Part shown: positions 24,690 to 33,480 of the stretch, piece after piece
Position numbering within the stretch: position 1 is the first letter of the stretch
How the letters are laid out: every line of letters starts with the position of its first letter
Assembly (NCBI RefSeq): GCF_046630315.1
Contig: NZ_LQBD01000013.1
Span: forward strand, 124,001 to 188,000
From: Brucella anthropi_A
Lineage (GTDB): Bacteria; Pseudomonadota; Alphaproteobacteria; Rhizobiales; Rhizobiaceae
Reading direction: 5' to 3'
Length of the DNA: 64,000 nucleotides
Notes under the pieces: generated by a model
Seen by the model: the letters and a program-made list of their open reading frames with translations, nothing else
Databases searched by the model: none
Told to the model about the DNA's origin: nothing
Position numbers and translations under genes: made by a program

Positions 24690-26294
24690 ATGACAGTTGA
24701 AAACATTCTGAGCGTGCGCGATCTGAAGGTCACTTTCGACACGCATGACGGGCCGGTGGAGGCCGTGCGCGGCATCGATCTCGACGTCAAGGCCGGGGAA
24801 ACCATCGCCATTGTGGGCGAAACCGGTTCCGGCAAGAGCCAGACCACCATGGCGATGATGGGCCTTCTGGCCCAGAACGGCCATGCGACCGGACAGGCGC
24901 TCTATCGCGGGCAGGATCTGATCGGCATGTCCGAAAAGAAGCTGAACAATATCCGCGGCGCAAAGATCACCATGATCTTTCAGGAGCCGATGACCTCGCT
25001 CGATCCGCTTTACCGGATTGGCGACCAGCTTGCCGAACCGCTTCGCTATCATCGCGGCATGAACAGGAAGCAGGCGCGCCCGCGCATTCTTGAACTGCTC
25101 AAGCTCGTCGGCATTCCCGAGCCGGAACGGCGCATCGACAGCTACCCTTATGAACTGTCGGGCGGGCAGCGCCAGCGCGTCATGATCGCCATGGCGCTGG
25201 CCAACGAACCCGACATCCTGATCGCCGACGAACCGACGACCGCGCTCGATGTCACCATTCAGGCGCAGATTCTGGACCTGCTGGCCGATCTGCAAAAGCG
25301 GCTGGGCATGGCGGTGGTCTTCATCACGCACGATCTTGGCATCGTGCGGCGCTTTGCCGACCGGGTCTATGTGATGCGCTCCGGCGAAGTGGTTGAAACC
25401 AACGATACGGAAAAGCTCTTCACCGCGCCGCAACATCCCTATACCCGGATGCTGCTCGACGCGGAGCCGGAAGGCGAAAAGGCCCCTCCCCGCGACGATT
25501 CCCCGGTGCTTGTGCGTGCCGACAATGTGAAGGTCAATTTCCTCATCAACAAGCCATGGATTGGCGCTGCGAACTATCTTACAGCCGTCAACAATGTGTC
25601 GCTGACGCTGAAGGAAGGCCAGACCATCGGCATTGTGGGCGAATCCGGTTCCGGCAAGTCCACGCTGGGGCGCGCGATCCTGCGTCTGATCGAGTCGGAA
25701 GGCCGCATTGCCTATCTCGGGCAGGAATTGCCGCGTGATCCGCAGGCCATGCGTCCGAAACGCCGCGAATTGCAGCTTGTCTTTCAGGACCCGTTCGGTT
25801 CGCTGAGCCCGCGCATGACCGTTGGGCGCATCATCACCGAAGGGCTTCTGATCCACGAGCCGAAGCTTTCGGCGAAAGAGCGCGATCACCGCGCGAAGGA
25901 AGCCTTGCGGGAGGTGGGCATGGACCCGGCCATGCGCAACCGCTATCCGCACGAATTTTCCGGCGGCCAGCGCCAGCGCATCGCCATTGCGCGCACCATG
26001 ATCCTGAAACCGCGCGTGATCGTGCTCGATGAGCCGACAAGCGCGCTCGATCGCTCGGTGCAGAAGCAGATCGTCACCCTGCTGCGCGACCTCCAGAAGG
26101 ACCATGGCCTGTCATATCTCTTCATCAGCCATGACATGGCGGTCGTGCGGGCAGTCTCGGATTATGTGATCGTGATGAAGAACGGGAAGATCGTCGAACA
26201 GGGCGATACCGAACAGGTCTTCGATCATCCGCGTGAGGATTATACCAAGGCCCTGATGGCGGCGGCACTCAGCGAGGCACGCTTCGGCACATAA
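24690..26294 (+). CDS. fused OppD-OppF peptide transporter ATPase
   Basis: 534 residues with two full nucleotide-binding domains. Domain 1 has GETGSGKSQT, LSGGQRQRVMIAMAL and DEPTTALD; domain 2 has GESGSGKSTLGRA (near 320), FSGGQRQRIAIART and DEPTSALDRSVQ. The fusion resembles GsiA/YejF rather than the separate OppD and OppF of enteric bacteria. The ATG at 24690 follows the oppC stop by one base. It energises the OppBC permease and ends at a strong terminator. Confidence 0.9.
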   Translation: MTVENILSVRDLKVTFDTHDGPVEAVRGIDLDVKAGETIAIVGETGSGKSQTTMAMMGLLAQNGHATGQALYRGQDLIGMSEKKLNNIRGAKITMIFQEPMTSLDPLYRIGDQLAEPLRYHRGMNRKQARPRILELLKLVGIPEPERRIDSYPYELSGGQRQRVMIAMALANEPDILIADEPTTALDVTIQAQILDLLADLQKRLGMAVVFITHDLGIVRRFADRVYVMRSGEVVETNDTEKLFTAPQHPYTRMLLDAEPEGEKAPPRDDSPVLVRADNVKVNFLINKPWIGAANYLTAVNNVSLTLKEGQTIGIVGESGSGKSTLGRAILRLIESEGRIAYLGQELPRDPQAMRPKRRELQLVFQDPFGSLSPRMTVGRIITEGLLIHEPKLSAKERDHRAKEALREVGMDPAMRNRYPHEFSGGQRQRIAIARTMILKPRVIVLDEPTSALDRSVQKQIVTLLRDLQKDHGLSYLFISHDMAVVRAVSDYVIVMKNGKIVEQGDTEQVFDHPREDYTKALMAAALSEARFGT

Positions 26295-26306
26295 TGGTCG
26301 CAGCAG

Positions 26307-26338
26307 AAAGGGGCCCGTTTTCAGGCCCCTTTTTTTTT
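26307..26338 (+). terminator. rho-independent terminator of the opp operon
   Basis: AAAGGGGCC pairs with GGCCCCTTT around a CGTTTTCA loop and is followed by a long T-run. It lies 13 bases after the stop codon of the ATPase gene. Confidence 0.9.
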
Positions 26339-26352
26339 AAGCTCTTGTTGGC

Positions 26353-26418
26353 TCCAGAGCATATCTTCCAAAAGTGGAAGCCGGTTCAGGGAGACATGCG
26401 TGAAAACAATCGTCAGAG
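26353..26418. repeat. diverged repeat fragment
   Basis: The pattern CAGAGCATATCTTCC, AAAAGTGGAAGCCGG and ATGCGTGAAAACAA follows the layout of Rhizobiales intergenic repeats and shares AGAGCA and ATGCGTGAAAACAA with the 12712-12865 element. It is short and diverged; it abuts the end of the alcohol dehydrogenase gene. Confidence 0.35.
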
Positions 26419-27453
26419 CGAAGCCATATCGATGACGAAACGATAACGCACGTCGCTTTTCAGAACGCGCTCATAGGCTTCGTTGATATCCTGGATGTTG
26501 ATCGTCTCGATTTCGGAAACGATATTGTGCTGGCCGCAGAAATCCAGCATTTCCTGGGTTTCCTTGATCGAGCCGATCATCGATCCCGCCAGCGACTTGC
26601 GGCCGGGAATGAGCGAGAAGGCATGGACCGGCACCATATGTTCCGGAACGCCGACGACAACCATCGTGCCATTGACCTTGAGCAGGGCAAGATAGGCATT
26701 CCAGTCGATGGCGACGCCAACGGTGCAGATGATGAGATCGAACGATCCGGCCAGCTTCTCGAAGGTGCTTTCGTCACTGGTGGCGTAATATTCATGCGCA
26801 CCCAGTTTCAGGCCGTCTTCCTTCTTGGAAAGCGACTGGCTTAGAACCGTCACATGAGCGCCCATGGCATTGGCGAGCTTGACGCCCATATGCCCGAGCC
26901 CGCCCATGCCGACGATGGCGACCCGTTTTCCCGGCCCTGCATTCCAGTGGCGCAGCGGCGAGTAGAGCGTGATGCCTGCGCAAAGCAGCGGTGCCGCCGC
27001 ATCGAGCGGAAGATTGTCCGGCATGGAAAGGACATAGCCTTCCCTGACCACGATATGGTCTGAATAGCCGCCCTGCGTCCGTTCCTTTCCTTCCGCATCG
27101 AACGTGTTGTAGGTCTGGATGAGGCCCGGAAGATATTGCTCATTGTCGACATCGCGGCTGGCGCAGCCGACACAGGAATCCACGAAGCAGCCGACGCCGA
27201 CCTTGTCGCCGACCTTGAACTTTGTGACCGCATCGCCGACGGCGGTGACGACGCCTGCGATTTCATGCCCCGGAACGATGGGATAAACGGCATTCTTCCA
27301 TTCATTGCGGACGGTATGGATGTCGGAATGGCAGACGCCGCAATACCGGATCGAGATGACCACGTCATCCGCATTGGGTTCGCGTCGCTCGAAAGTGAAC
27401 GGAACCAGCGGTTCGTCTGCATCCGTGGCAGCGTAACCTCTTGCTATAGCCAT
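26413..27453 (-). CDS. NAD(P)-dependent zinc alcohol dehydrogenase, YahK/CAD-like
   Basis: 346-residue medium-chain dehydrogenase that reduces aldehydes or oxidises alcohols. The catalytic zinc site is intact: YCGVCHSDIH near residue 40, VPGHEIAG near 60, and the third ligand in PLLCAGIT near 155. The Rossmann motif GMGGLGHMG lies near 180 and the end is YRFVIDMASL. The structural zinc lobe is unusual: after DSCVGC, the third and fourth cysteines are replaced (R and L). The start at 27453 has GGAG 6 bases upstream; an ATG four codons earlier is possible. It is divergent from an AraC regulator, which probably controls it. Confidence 0.88.
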   Translation of the reverse strand: MAIARGYAATDADEPLVPFTFERREPNADDVVISIRYCGVCHSDIHTVRNEWKNAVYPIVPGHEIAGVVTAVGDAVTKFKVGDKVGVGCFVDSCVGCASRDVDNEQYLPGLIQTYNTFDAEGKERTQGGYSDHIVVREGYVLSMPDNLPLDAAAPLLCAGITLYSPLRHWNAGPGKRVAIVGMGGLGHMGVKLANAMGAHVTVLSQSLSKKEDGLKLGAHEYYATSDESTFEKLAGSFDLIICTVGVAIDWNAYLALLKVNGTMVVVGVPEHMVPVHAFSLIPGRKSLAGSMIGSIKETQEMLDFCGQHNIVSEIETINIQDINEAYERVLKSDVRYRFVIDMASL

Positions 27454-27523
27454 GATAGACTCCATTTATTGAACCTGGAAAAGCACGCGGAATATGCCGG
27501 AAACAGGCGCGTATGCGGTAGAC

Positions 27524-27555
27524 CGATCCTGCAAGCTTCTTGCACGATCCTGCAA
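27524..27555. promoter_or_regulatory. AraC-type direct-repeat operator
   Basis: CGATCCTGCAA occurs at 27524-27534 and again at 27545-27555, exactly 21 bp apart, about two helical turns. That is the usual layout for an AraC/XylS monomer pair. It lies between the divergent alcohol dehydrogenase and AraC genes. Confidence 0.55.
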
Positions 27556-27635
27556 AACTGCCTGACTGGCGATTGTGAATGCCAATCGGCCTGATAAAGA
27601 ATTGTTCCATTCCATCTTGCGCGAAGCGGATCACC

Positions 27636-28523
27636 ATGACGTCACTGACAGACACCTATGAGGAACTGGCCGCCCTGGCGGAGCGGTTCACCGTGAAAGA
27701 CGGCGAATACCGCACACCGATCGAAGGCCTGTCCATCAGCCGGCGAACGACGCCGAGCGTTCCCTGCCACAGCAGCTATCGGCCCTGTCTCGCCATGGTG
27801 CTGCAAGGGGCGAAATCCCTGCGGCTCGGATCCGAGACGATCAACTACAGCAAGGGTGAATATCTGGTGACGTCGCTCGACCTGCCCGTCACATGGCGCG
27901 TGGTCGAGGCAAGCCCGGAAGCGCCGCATCTGTGCCTTGGGCTTGCCATCGACAGCGAAAAGCTGACCGGCCTGATCGGCCGCGTGGATGTTCGCAGGCA
28001 CCCGATGACGAATGGCGATCAATGGGGCATCGCCGTCAATGCCGCGCCTGCGGGACTGCTCGACGCGGCCCTGCGCTTGCTGCGCCTTCTCGACAGCCCC
28101 GACGACATTCCGGTGATGGCGCCGCTCATCGAACAGGAAATTCTCTATCGCCTTCTGACAGGTCCGGGCGGCGAGCGTCTGGTCAATATCGCAACCGCCG
28201 ACAGCCAGGCCAACCGGATAGCGCGCGCCATCGCGTGGCTTCGGCAGAATTTTGCAGCGCCGTTGCGTATCGAGCAGCTTGCCGAGCACGTCAATATGAG
28301 CGCGTCGTCCTTTCATCATCATTTCAAGGCGATCACGGCCATGACGCCGGTGCAGTATCAAAAGCAGTTGCGCCTGAATGAAGCGCGCAGGCTGATGCTG
28401 GTCGAGCGGCTGGATGCCGGTACGGCCGGCCATCGCGTGGGCTATCAAAGCCCCTCGCAGTTCAGCCGCGAATATAGCCGCTTCTATGGAAATCCGCCCA
28501 TGCGCGACATCGAGGCGGCCTGA
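27636..28523 (+). CDS. AraC-family regulator, YqhC-like
   Basis: 295 residues. An N-terminal AraC_N-type cupin domain (about 25-180, with CLAMVLQGAKSLRLG) precedes a C-terminal double helix-turn-helix (about 195-290: RIEQLAEHVNMSASSFHHHF, then GYQSPSQFSREYSRFYG). This resembles YqhC, which activates an aldehyde reductase/alcohol dehydrogenase in response to aldehydes. The start at 27636 has only a moderate AGCGGA. The divergent zinc dehydrogenase is the probable target. Confidence 0.85.
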   Translation: MTSLTDTYEELAALAERFTVKDGEYRTPIEGLSISRRTTPSVPCHSSYRPCLAMVLQGAKSLRLGSETINYSKGEYLVTSLDLPVTWRVVEASPEAPHLCLGLAIDSEKLTGLIGRVDVRRHPMTNGDQWGIAVNAAPAGLLDAALRLLRLLDSPDDIPVMAPLIEQEILYRLLTGPGGERLVNIATADSQANRIARAIAWLRQNFAAPLRIEQLAEHVNMSASSFHHHFKAITAMTPVQYQKQLRLNEARRLMLVERLDAGTAGHRVGYQSPSQFSREYSRFYGNPPMRDIEAA

Positions 28524-28532
28524 ACGGCAAAA

Positions 28533-28563
28533 CGGCGGAACTTGCGTTCCGCCGTGGTTTTTC
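28533..28563. terminator. terminator between convergent genes
   Basis: An 8-bp stem CGGCGGAA with TTCCGCCG and a CTTGCG loop is followed by TGGTTTTTC on the plus strand. It lies 9 bases after the AraC gene and just beyond the end of the convergent cytochrome gene. Confidence 0.7.
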
Positions 28564-28565
28564 TG

Positions 28566-29918
28566 TCAGTGGGCCGCGCTGTCGCGAACGGCTGCGACAT
28601 CCGCCGCCTTCACCGGCCCGGCCGTGTTGCCCCATGCCGAGCGGACGAATGTGGCCAGTTCGGCAACTTCGTCGTCCGACAGGCGGTCGGCATAGCCCTG
28701 CATGACGAGACGCATCGGACGCTTGGCCGTGGACGGAACCTCGGCGCCGTGCAGGATGATCGAGATCAGCGGCTTCGTTTCCGAGCCGGTCACAAGACCA
28801 TTCCCGGCAAGCTCGGGGAAAATCCCCGGCGCGCCCTTGCCCGTCACAAAATGGCAGGCAGCACAATTGTCGATGTAGAGGCGCGCGCCAAGCGGCATAT
28901 CCGGCAAGGCTTCCGTCAGCATTTTTGCCGTTGCTTCACCGGCGGCATCCACCGGAGCCGCGGGCAGCGCCATCGATGCCTTTGAAGCAAAGCCCTGCGG
29001 CACCTCGACGGCAGCACCGTCGATCCCCTTCAGGAAGGCGGCAATCGCCAGATTGTCGGCATCGGTGAGATGCTGCAACGAATGTTCGACGGCAAGCCCC
29101 ATTTCGCCATTGGCCGTGGAGTAGGCATTGCGGCCTGTGGCAAGATAGGTCGCCAGTTCCTCGATGGACCATTTCTGCGGAGCGGAATTTTCGCCGCGCA
29201 GGGCCGGTGCATTCCAGCCATTGACGACGCCGCCGGTGAGGAAATCCTTGTCGCCGGCCTGCGTGCCGCTTTGCGCCATCAGCGGATTGCGCGGGCTGTG
29301 GCAGGCGGCGCAGTGCGCCGGGCCCTCGACCAGATACTGGCCGCGATCCTCAGCTTCCGATTTGCCCGCGGCCTTGAAGCCCGCTTCCTGACCGAGAGCG
29401 AGCCAGTTCCACGCACGAATGCCGAAACGCATGTTGAACGGAAAGCCGAGTTCGGTTTCCTGCACCACATTGTTCACCGGCTCTACCTGATGCATGAAAT
29501 AATCATAGAGCGCACGGACATCTTCTTCCGTCAGCTTGCGATAGTTCTCATACGGCATTGCCGGATAGAGATGCGCGCCATCGGCACGAATGCCGTCATA
29601 AAGGGCGGCGCGGAACTGGTCGAGCGTCCAGTTTCCGATGCCGGTTTCTTTGTCCGGCGTGATGTTGGTCGTGAAGATCGTGCCCATCGGGCTTGCAATC
29701 GGGCGGCCACCGGCAAAGGGCTTGCCGCCTTCCGCCGTATGGCAGGCCATGCAGTCGGAGGCATACATGACATATTGGCCCTGCCCTTCGGCAGGCTTCC
29801 AGTCCGCCGCCAGTTCCCTGGTCGGTTTGGTCAGTTGCACCGGCACGAAGATGAAGGCCAGCAGCGCGACAATTGCGATGACGACCAGAGCGCCGATTAT
29901 GCGAAGAAAAGTTTTCAT
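28566..29918 (-). CDS. triheme cytochrome c subunit of FAD-dependent dehydrogenase
   Basis: 450 residues. One N-terminal membrane segment (FLRIIGALVVIAIVALLAFI) anchors a periplasmic protein with three heme c sites: CMACH near 55, CAACH near 205 and CAACH near 350. This is the architecture of the cytochrome subunit of gluconate, alcohol or sorbitol dehydrogenases, which passes electrons to the quinone pool. The start at 29918 is 7 bases after AGGAG; an ATG at 29924 lies too close to that site. It is the third gene of a three-gene operon. Confidence 0.88.
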   Translation of the reverse strand: MKTFLRIIGALVVIAIVALLAFIFVPVQLTKPTRELAADWKPAEGQGQYVMYASDCMACHTAEGGKPFAGGRPIASPMGTIFTTNITPDKETGIGNWTLDQFRAALYDGIRADGAHLYPAMPYENYRKLTEEDVRALYDYFMHQVEPVNNVVQETELGFPFNMRFGIRAWNWLALGQEAGFKAAGKSEAEDRGQYLVEGPAHCAACHSPRNPLMAQSGTQAGDKDFLTGGVVNGWNAPALRGENSAPQKWSIEELATYLATGRNAYSTANGEMGLAVEHSLQHLTDADNLAIAAFLKGIDGAAVEVPQGFASKASMALPAAPVDAAGEATAKMLTEALPDMPLGARLYIDNCAACHFVTGKGAPGIFPELAGNGLVTGSETKPLISIILHGAEVPSTAKRPMRLVMQGYADRLSDDEVAELATFVRSAWGNTAGPVKAADVAAVRDSAAH

Positions 29919-29929
29919 CACCATTCTCC

Positions 29930-31699
29930 TCAGATCAGCGGACGCGGATTGGACAGATATTGCGTGCGGATCGCATGCGCGGTCGAATAGGCAAGCCCGC
30001 CCAGCAGCCCCGTCGGGTTGTACTGCGTGTTCTGCACGAAGTTGCCCGCGCCGGTCATGAAGACATTGTGCTTGTCCCATGCCTGCGAATAGCGGTTGAC
30101 CACACCCTCACGCGGATTGTCCGACATGATATGGCCGCCCGTATTATGCGTCGTCTGATATGGGCGCACATCGTATTGCGCGCCTTCCTTCTTGAAGGAC
30201 GACTGCATCAGGTCCGGGTTCATCGTCTTGGCCAGCGCTTCCATCTTGGTCTTCATGTGCTGGGTCATCCGGATATCGTTCGGATTCCAGTTGAAGGTCA
30301 TGCGCATCAGCGGACGGCCATGACGGTCCTTGTAGGTCGGATCGAGATCGAGATGGTTGGTCCGGTAGGACATGTGCGAACCATGGCTGCCGATGGACAT
30401 GGAATGGCCGTACCATTCGGCGATCGCCTTCTTCCATGCGCCGCCCCAGGCCGGTGTTCCAGACGGCAGCGCCATGCTGCGGATCGGCTGGCCATTGGTC
30501 TGGCCCACGCGCCAGTACGAACCGCCGATGAAACCTTCGCGTCCGAAATCGATCTGGTTGACGCCGAAATCGTCGATGCACATGCCGTTGGCGCCGGTGC
30601 CGATGAACGGATTGAACTCTTCATCCTTGAAGAAGAGCGTCACGCCGCCATTCATCTGATAGGCGTAGTTGCGGCCCGTAACGCCCTCGCCCGTTGCCGG
30701 ATCGTAAGGCTGGCCGATGCCCGACAGAAGCGCCAGATGCACATTGTTGAGCGAGAAGGAGGCGAGAATGACGATATCGGCGGGCTGGAAGACTTCTTCC
30801 TGCGTTGCCTCGTCGAAATAGGTCACGCCTGTCGCCGTCTTGCCATCCGGCGCCATTTCGACCCGCAGAACTTCCGATTCCGTGCGATAGGAGAAGTTCG
30901 GCATGCGCTTCAGCGCATCGAGGATCGCGGTTTGCGGCGACGACTTGGAATATTGATAGCAGCCGAAACGCTCGCAGAAACCGCAATGATTGCACGGCCC
31001 CATCTGCATGCCATATTCATTGACATAGGCTGTGGAAGCAATTCCGCCCGGCGACGGGAACGGGTGATAGCCCATGGCCTGCGCGGCATCGGCAAATTTG
31101 CGGCCATCCCAGGTCGTGTGCATCGGCGGCATGGGATAGTCGTTCGAACGCCATCCCTCGAACGGATTGCCGCCCTCGACGATCTTTCCCTTGAGATTGC
31201 CCGCCTTGCCGGAAATGCCCGCAATGCGCTCGAAACGGTCGAAGAAGGGTTCCAGCTCGTCGTAATGGATCGGATAATCGCCCAGAAGCATGTCTTCGGG
31301 AATGATCTGCTCGCCCCAGCGTTCCTTCACATAGGAGCGCAGGCGCAGTTCTTCCGGCTGCGGACGCCAGTTGAGGCCGTTCCAGTGCGTGCCTGCCCCG
31401 CCGACGCCATTGCCCGGCAGGAACGAGCCGAAGCTGCGATAAGGCAGGGCGATCTCGTTCTCGTTGCGGCGGACCGTGACCGTCTGCTGGCTGGCGCGCT
31501 GCATCAGCTTCAGCCGCACGCCGTATTTCAGCTCGTCGATCATGTTGGGATATTTGAAATCGGGAACCGTGTTCTGGTCCGGCCCGCGCTCGAGGGCGAC
31601 GATTTCAAGCCCTTCCTGCGCCAGTTCCATGGCCAGAATGGAGCCGGTCCAGCCGAGGCCGACGACGACCACGTCTTTTTTCTTTTCCTGACGTGCCAT
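29930..31699 (-). CDS. GMC-family FAD dehydrogenase large subunit, gluconate 2-dehydrogenase-like
   Basis: 589-residue flavoprotein that oxidises a sugar, sugar acid or alcohol in the periplasm. The FAD motif VVVGLGWTGSILAMELA lies at residue 12, GNGVGGAGTHWNGLNWRPQ near 105, and the C-terminal GMC region carries TTHNTGGHIM and NPTGLLGGLAY. A cysteine cluster GPCNHCGFCERFGCYQY (about 250) could hold an iron-sulfur cluster, as reported for FAD-dependent glucose dehydrogenase. No export signal is seen; co-export with the Tat-signal small subunit is the known arrangement. The start at 31699 follows GAGGG and the small-subunit stop by 2 bases. Confidence 0.87.
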   Translation of the reverse strand: MARQEKKKDVVVVGLGWTGSILAMELAQEGLEIVALERGPDQNTVPDFKYPNMIDELKYGVRLKLMQRASQQTVTVRRNENEIALPYRSFGSFLPGNGVGGAGTHWNGLNWRPQPEELRLRSYVKERWGEQIIPEDMLLGDYPIHYDELEPFFDRFERIAGISGKAGNLKGKIVEGGNPFEGWRSNDYPMPPMHTTWDGRKFADAAQAMGYHPFPSPGGIASTAYVNEYGMQMGPCNHCGFCERFGCYQYSKSSPQTAILDALKRMPNFSYRTESEVLRVEMAPDGKTATGVTYFDEATQEEVFQPADIVILASFSLNNVHLALLSGIGQPYDPATGEGVTGRNYAYQMNGGVTLFFKDEEFNPFIGTGANGMCIDDFGVNQIDFGREGFIGGSYWRVGQTNGQPIRSMALPSGTPAWGGAWKKAIAEWYGHSMSIGSHGSHMSYRTNHLDLDPTYKDRHGRPLMRMTFNWNPNDIRMTQHMKTKMEALAKTMNPDLMQSSFKKEGAQYDVRPYQTTHNTGGHIMSDNPREGVVNRYSQAWDKHNVFMTGAGNFVQNTQYNPTGLLGGLAYSTAHAIRTQYLSNPRPLI

Positions 31700-31701
31700 G
31701 C

Positions 31702-32403
31702 TCAAGCCCTCTCGCCCTTGATCGAAATCGGGCCCAGCGGATAGCGGACATTGTAGCGCTCGACCCATTCCCTGTAGCTGCCGCGCGCACCGGGGAAGCC
31801 GATATAGCTCCACGCCTGCATGCCGTGATTGCCGCCATACATCGGATCGGCGAAATAGCCTTCCTTGGTGTTCTGCAACAGAAGCGTGAAGAAATCGCGC
31901 AGTTCAGGCTGCAAGCCGACCTCCCCTTTCTGCAATGCGGTCAGCGCGGCATCCTGCTGTTCCGCCGTCAGGGCGGCGAAGGCCGCGCCGTGCTTCTGTT
32001 CACACCAGGCGTTGAAGGCCGGAATGCCCTGCCGGTAGATCTGCGCCGGGTTGAGCGGCGTCTGCCAGCCGCGGGTGGGATCGGCGGACGGATCGTGAGG
32101 GCCGACCATGTACCAGTCATCCGCGCGGCCGAAATCACCGGCCAGCTGGAGATCGATGAAAACGGGAACACGCGCTTCGATGGCGCCGGGACCGTCGCCG
32201 TCGGATGGAATGAGCCGCGCTGTCGCGGCGAGGATGAATGCCCATTCCACGTCGTTGAAATATTGGCGTTCATAGTCTTCAAGCGGAACCGGCGGCGTTT
32301 GCGGTTCTGCTTTGGCCGGGACGGCGAGCCCTGAAAGCATCACGCTTGCCGCGGAAGCTTTCAGAAAACTGCGCCTGCTCGGATATCCGGGAAGGTCGGT
32401 CAT
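31702..32403 (-). CDS. gluconate 2-dehydrogenase subunit 3 family protein (Tat signal)
   Basis: 233-residue small subunit. The twin-arginine signal PSRRSFLKASAASVMLSGLA ends near AKA. The body includes FFNDVEWAFILAATARLIPS-like sequence and FADPMYGGNHGMQAWSYIGFPG, typical of the family. It is needed for maturation and export of the FAD subunit, which has no signal of its own. The start at 32403 has AGGAAA upstream. It is the first gene of the operon. Confidence 0.87.
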   Translation of the reverse strand: MTDLPGYPSRRSFLKASAASVMLSGLAVPAKAEPQTPPVPLEDYERQYFNDVEWAFILAATARLIPSDGDGPGAIEARVPVFIDLQLAGDFGRADDWYMVGPHDPSADPTRGWQTPLNPAQIYRQGIPAFNAWCEQKHGAAFAALTAEQQDAALTALQKGEVGLQPELRDFFTLLLQNTKEGYFADPMYGGNHGMQAWSYIGFPGARGSYREWVERYNVRYPLGPISIKGERA

Positions 32404-32772
32404 TGTCGTTTCCTGCCGATTAGGTGGGTAAGACTGTTGGGGTGTTTCCGGGGAAAATCCACGATGCGCAGACGGGAAACATAAGGTTGGATACACATAG
32501 CTCCCGTTCAGTTCAAATATCTTGTACCCTCGTTTTATGTAGCCGACCAGCATTCACGACAGGCCCAATACATTAGAAATCACTAAAAATACCCGGTAAT
32601 CCGGCAAAAACACTGAAACAGAAGCCCCGGCGACCGCCAGTTCACATTCCCGTGACCATGAGGGAATTGTGTGCGTTAGACCGATCTAAAGTAGACCGGC
32701 AAGGCAGGACCCAAGCCCTTTCGTCTCGCCTGAACGGAACCCGCATGGGGCTTTTGACGTTGAAAGCTGCGG
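32404..32772. other. upstream region of the dehydrogenase operon
   Basis: No gene is supported. The minus-strand side, adjacent to the small subunit, is presumably the promoter. I see no clear operator. Confidence 0.3.
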
Positions 32773-32928
32773 CCTAAAGTGGTTCCGGTTAAAGCGGAGC
32801 CGCCGGAACCGCTGTAATTATTTGTTTTATCGCATCATCCTCACGCATCGAAGCGGGAACAGAAATCAGTCCAGTGGACTGATTTCCCCGCGTAGACGTT
32901 TCAAACTTTTGGCTCGGAAATGCTCTAA
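32773..32928. repeat. Bru-RS-like palindromic repeat element, copy 2 (inverse orientation)
   Basis: About 156 bp. It contains the same palindrome as copy 1, here at 32862-32886 and centred on CCAGTGG, with GGTTCCGG and CCGGAACC arms at the left and GGCTCGGAAATGCTCTA at the right. It reads as the reverse complement of 12712-12865 with scattered differences. Confidence 0.8.
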
Positions 32929-32994
32929 AACGGCCATTATCACGGCGTCGCGGTTTTCACGCGGCGCAAACCAAGGCAAATGGAGGTTGGAAAA

Positions 32995-33447
32995 ATGAAG
33001 GCACGCACAGCGACTGTCGGTGATCTTGAAAGCGTTTTTCACGACCTTTCGAGGCGCATGGCGATCGAATATATCGCCGCCGGCAAGGATAGCAAAGCCG
33101 CTTATGACAATCTGATGATGAACCTGCGGGAAGGCCGGGCGCACGCCTTGCTACAAAATGACAAGGTGGTCGCGATCATCGCCTGGAATCAGGGAGACGG
33201 CGCCACCGACACGCTTTTTGCGGCGAAGGAGGCGTTTTTCAACCGCAATTCCGTGCGCTTCTGCAAGCAGCATATCCGGCAAATCCAGGCTTTGGCGGGC
33301 GATCTGCCTGTCCATTCGCGAAGCTGGCTCGACCGGGCCGATATCGTGAAATGGTTCAGGATCATCGGTTACGAGGAAAAGGGAACCGATAATGGCGCCC
33401 GCCTTTTCGAACTGCCCGCCCCCGCTGACAGCATTGTCGCCGCATGA
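32995..33447 (+). CDS. hypothetical protein, GNAT-like
   Basis: 150 residues beginning MKARTATVGDLESVFHDLS, with GGAGG 8 bases before the ATG. The opening resembles the first strand and helix of GNAT acetyltransferases, and a W-F-IIGYEEKG ending matches their last strands. The central acetyl-CoA loop is not convincing. Some phage-encoded proteins have this layout. It stands alone beside a repeat, with no obvious partner. Function unknown. Confidence 0.6.
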   Translation: MKARTATVGDLESVFHDLSRRMAIEYIAAGKDSKAAYDNLMMNLREGRAHALLQNDKVVAIIAWNQGDGATDTLFAAKEAFFNRNSVRFCKQHIRQIQALAGDLPVHSRSWLDRADIVKWFRIIGYEEKGTDNGARLFELPAPADSIVAA

Positions 33448-33450
33448 TGC

Positions 33451-33480
33451 ATCGCCGCCGGAACAAGTTCCGGCGGCGAT
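33451..33480. terminator. 30-bp perfect inverted repeat
   Basis: Arms of 14 bases (ATCGCCGCCGGAAC with its complement) around AA, starting 4 bases after the hypothetical gene. No T-run follows. It may end or stabilise that transcript. The remainder of the gap to 33766 is the promoter side of the siderophore receptor; TGACTTTAATTCTCC at 33665-33679 is one base off a RirA IRO box. Confidence 0.5.

Noticed and set aside
29960..31744. 594-codon plus-strand frame opposite the GMC dehydrogenase
   Set aside because: The minus strand has FAD motifs, a cysteine cluster and correct operon spacing, while this frame has none.
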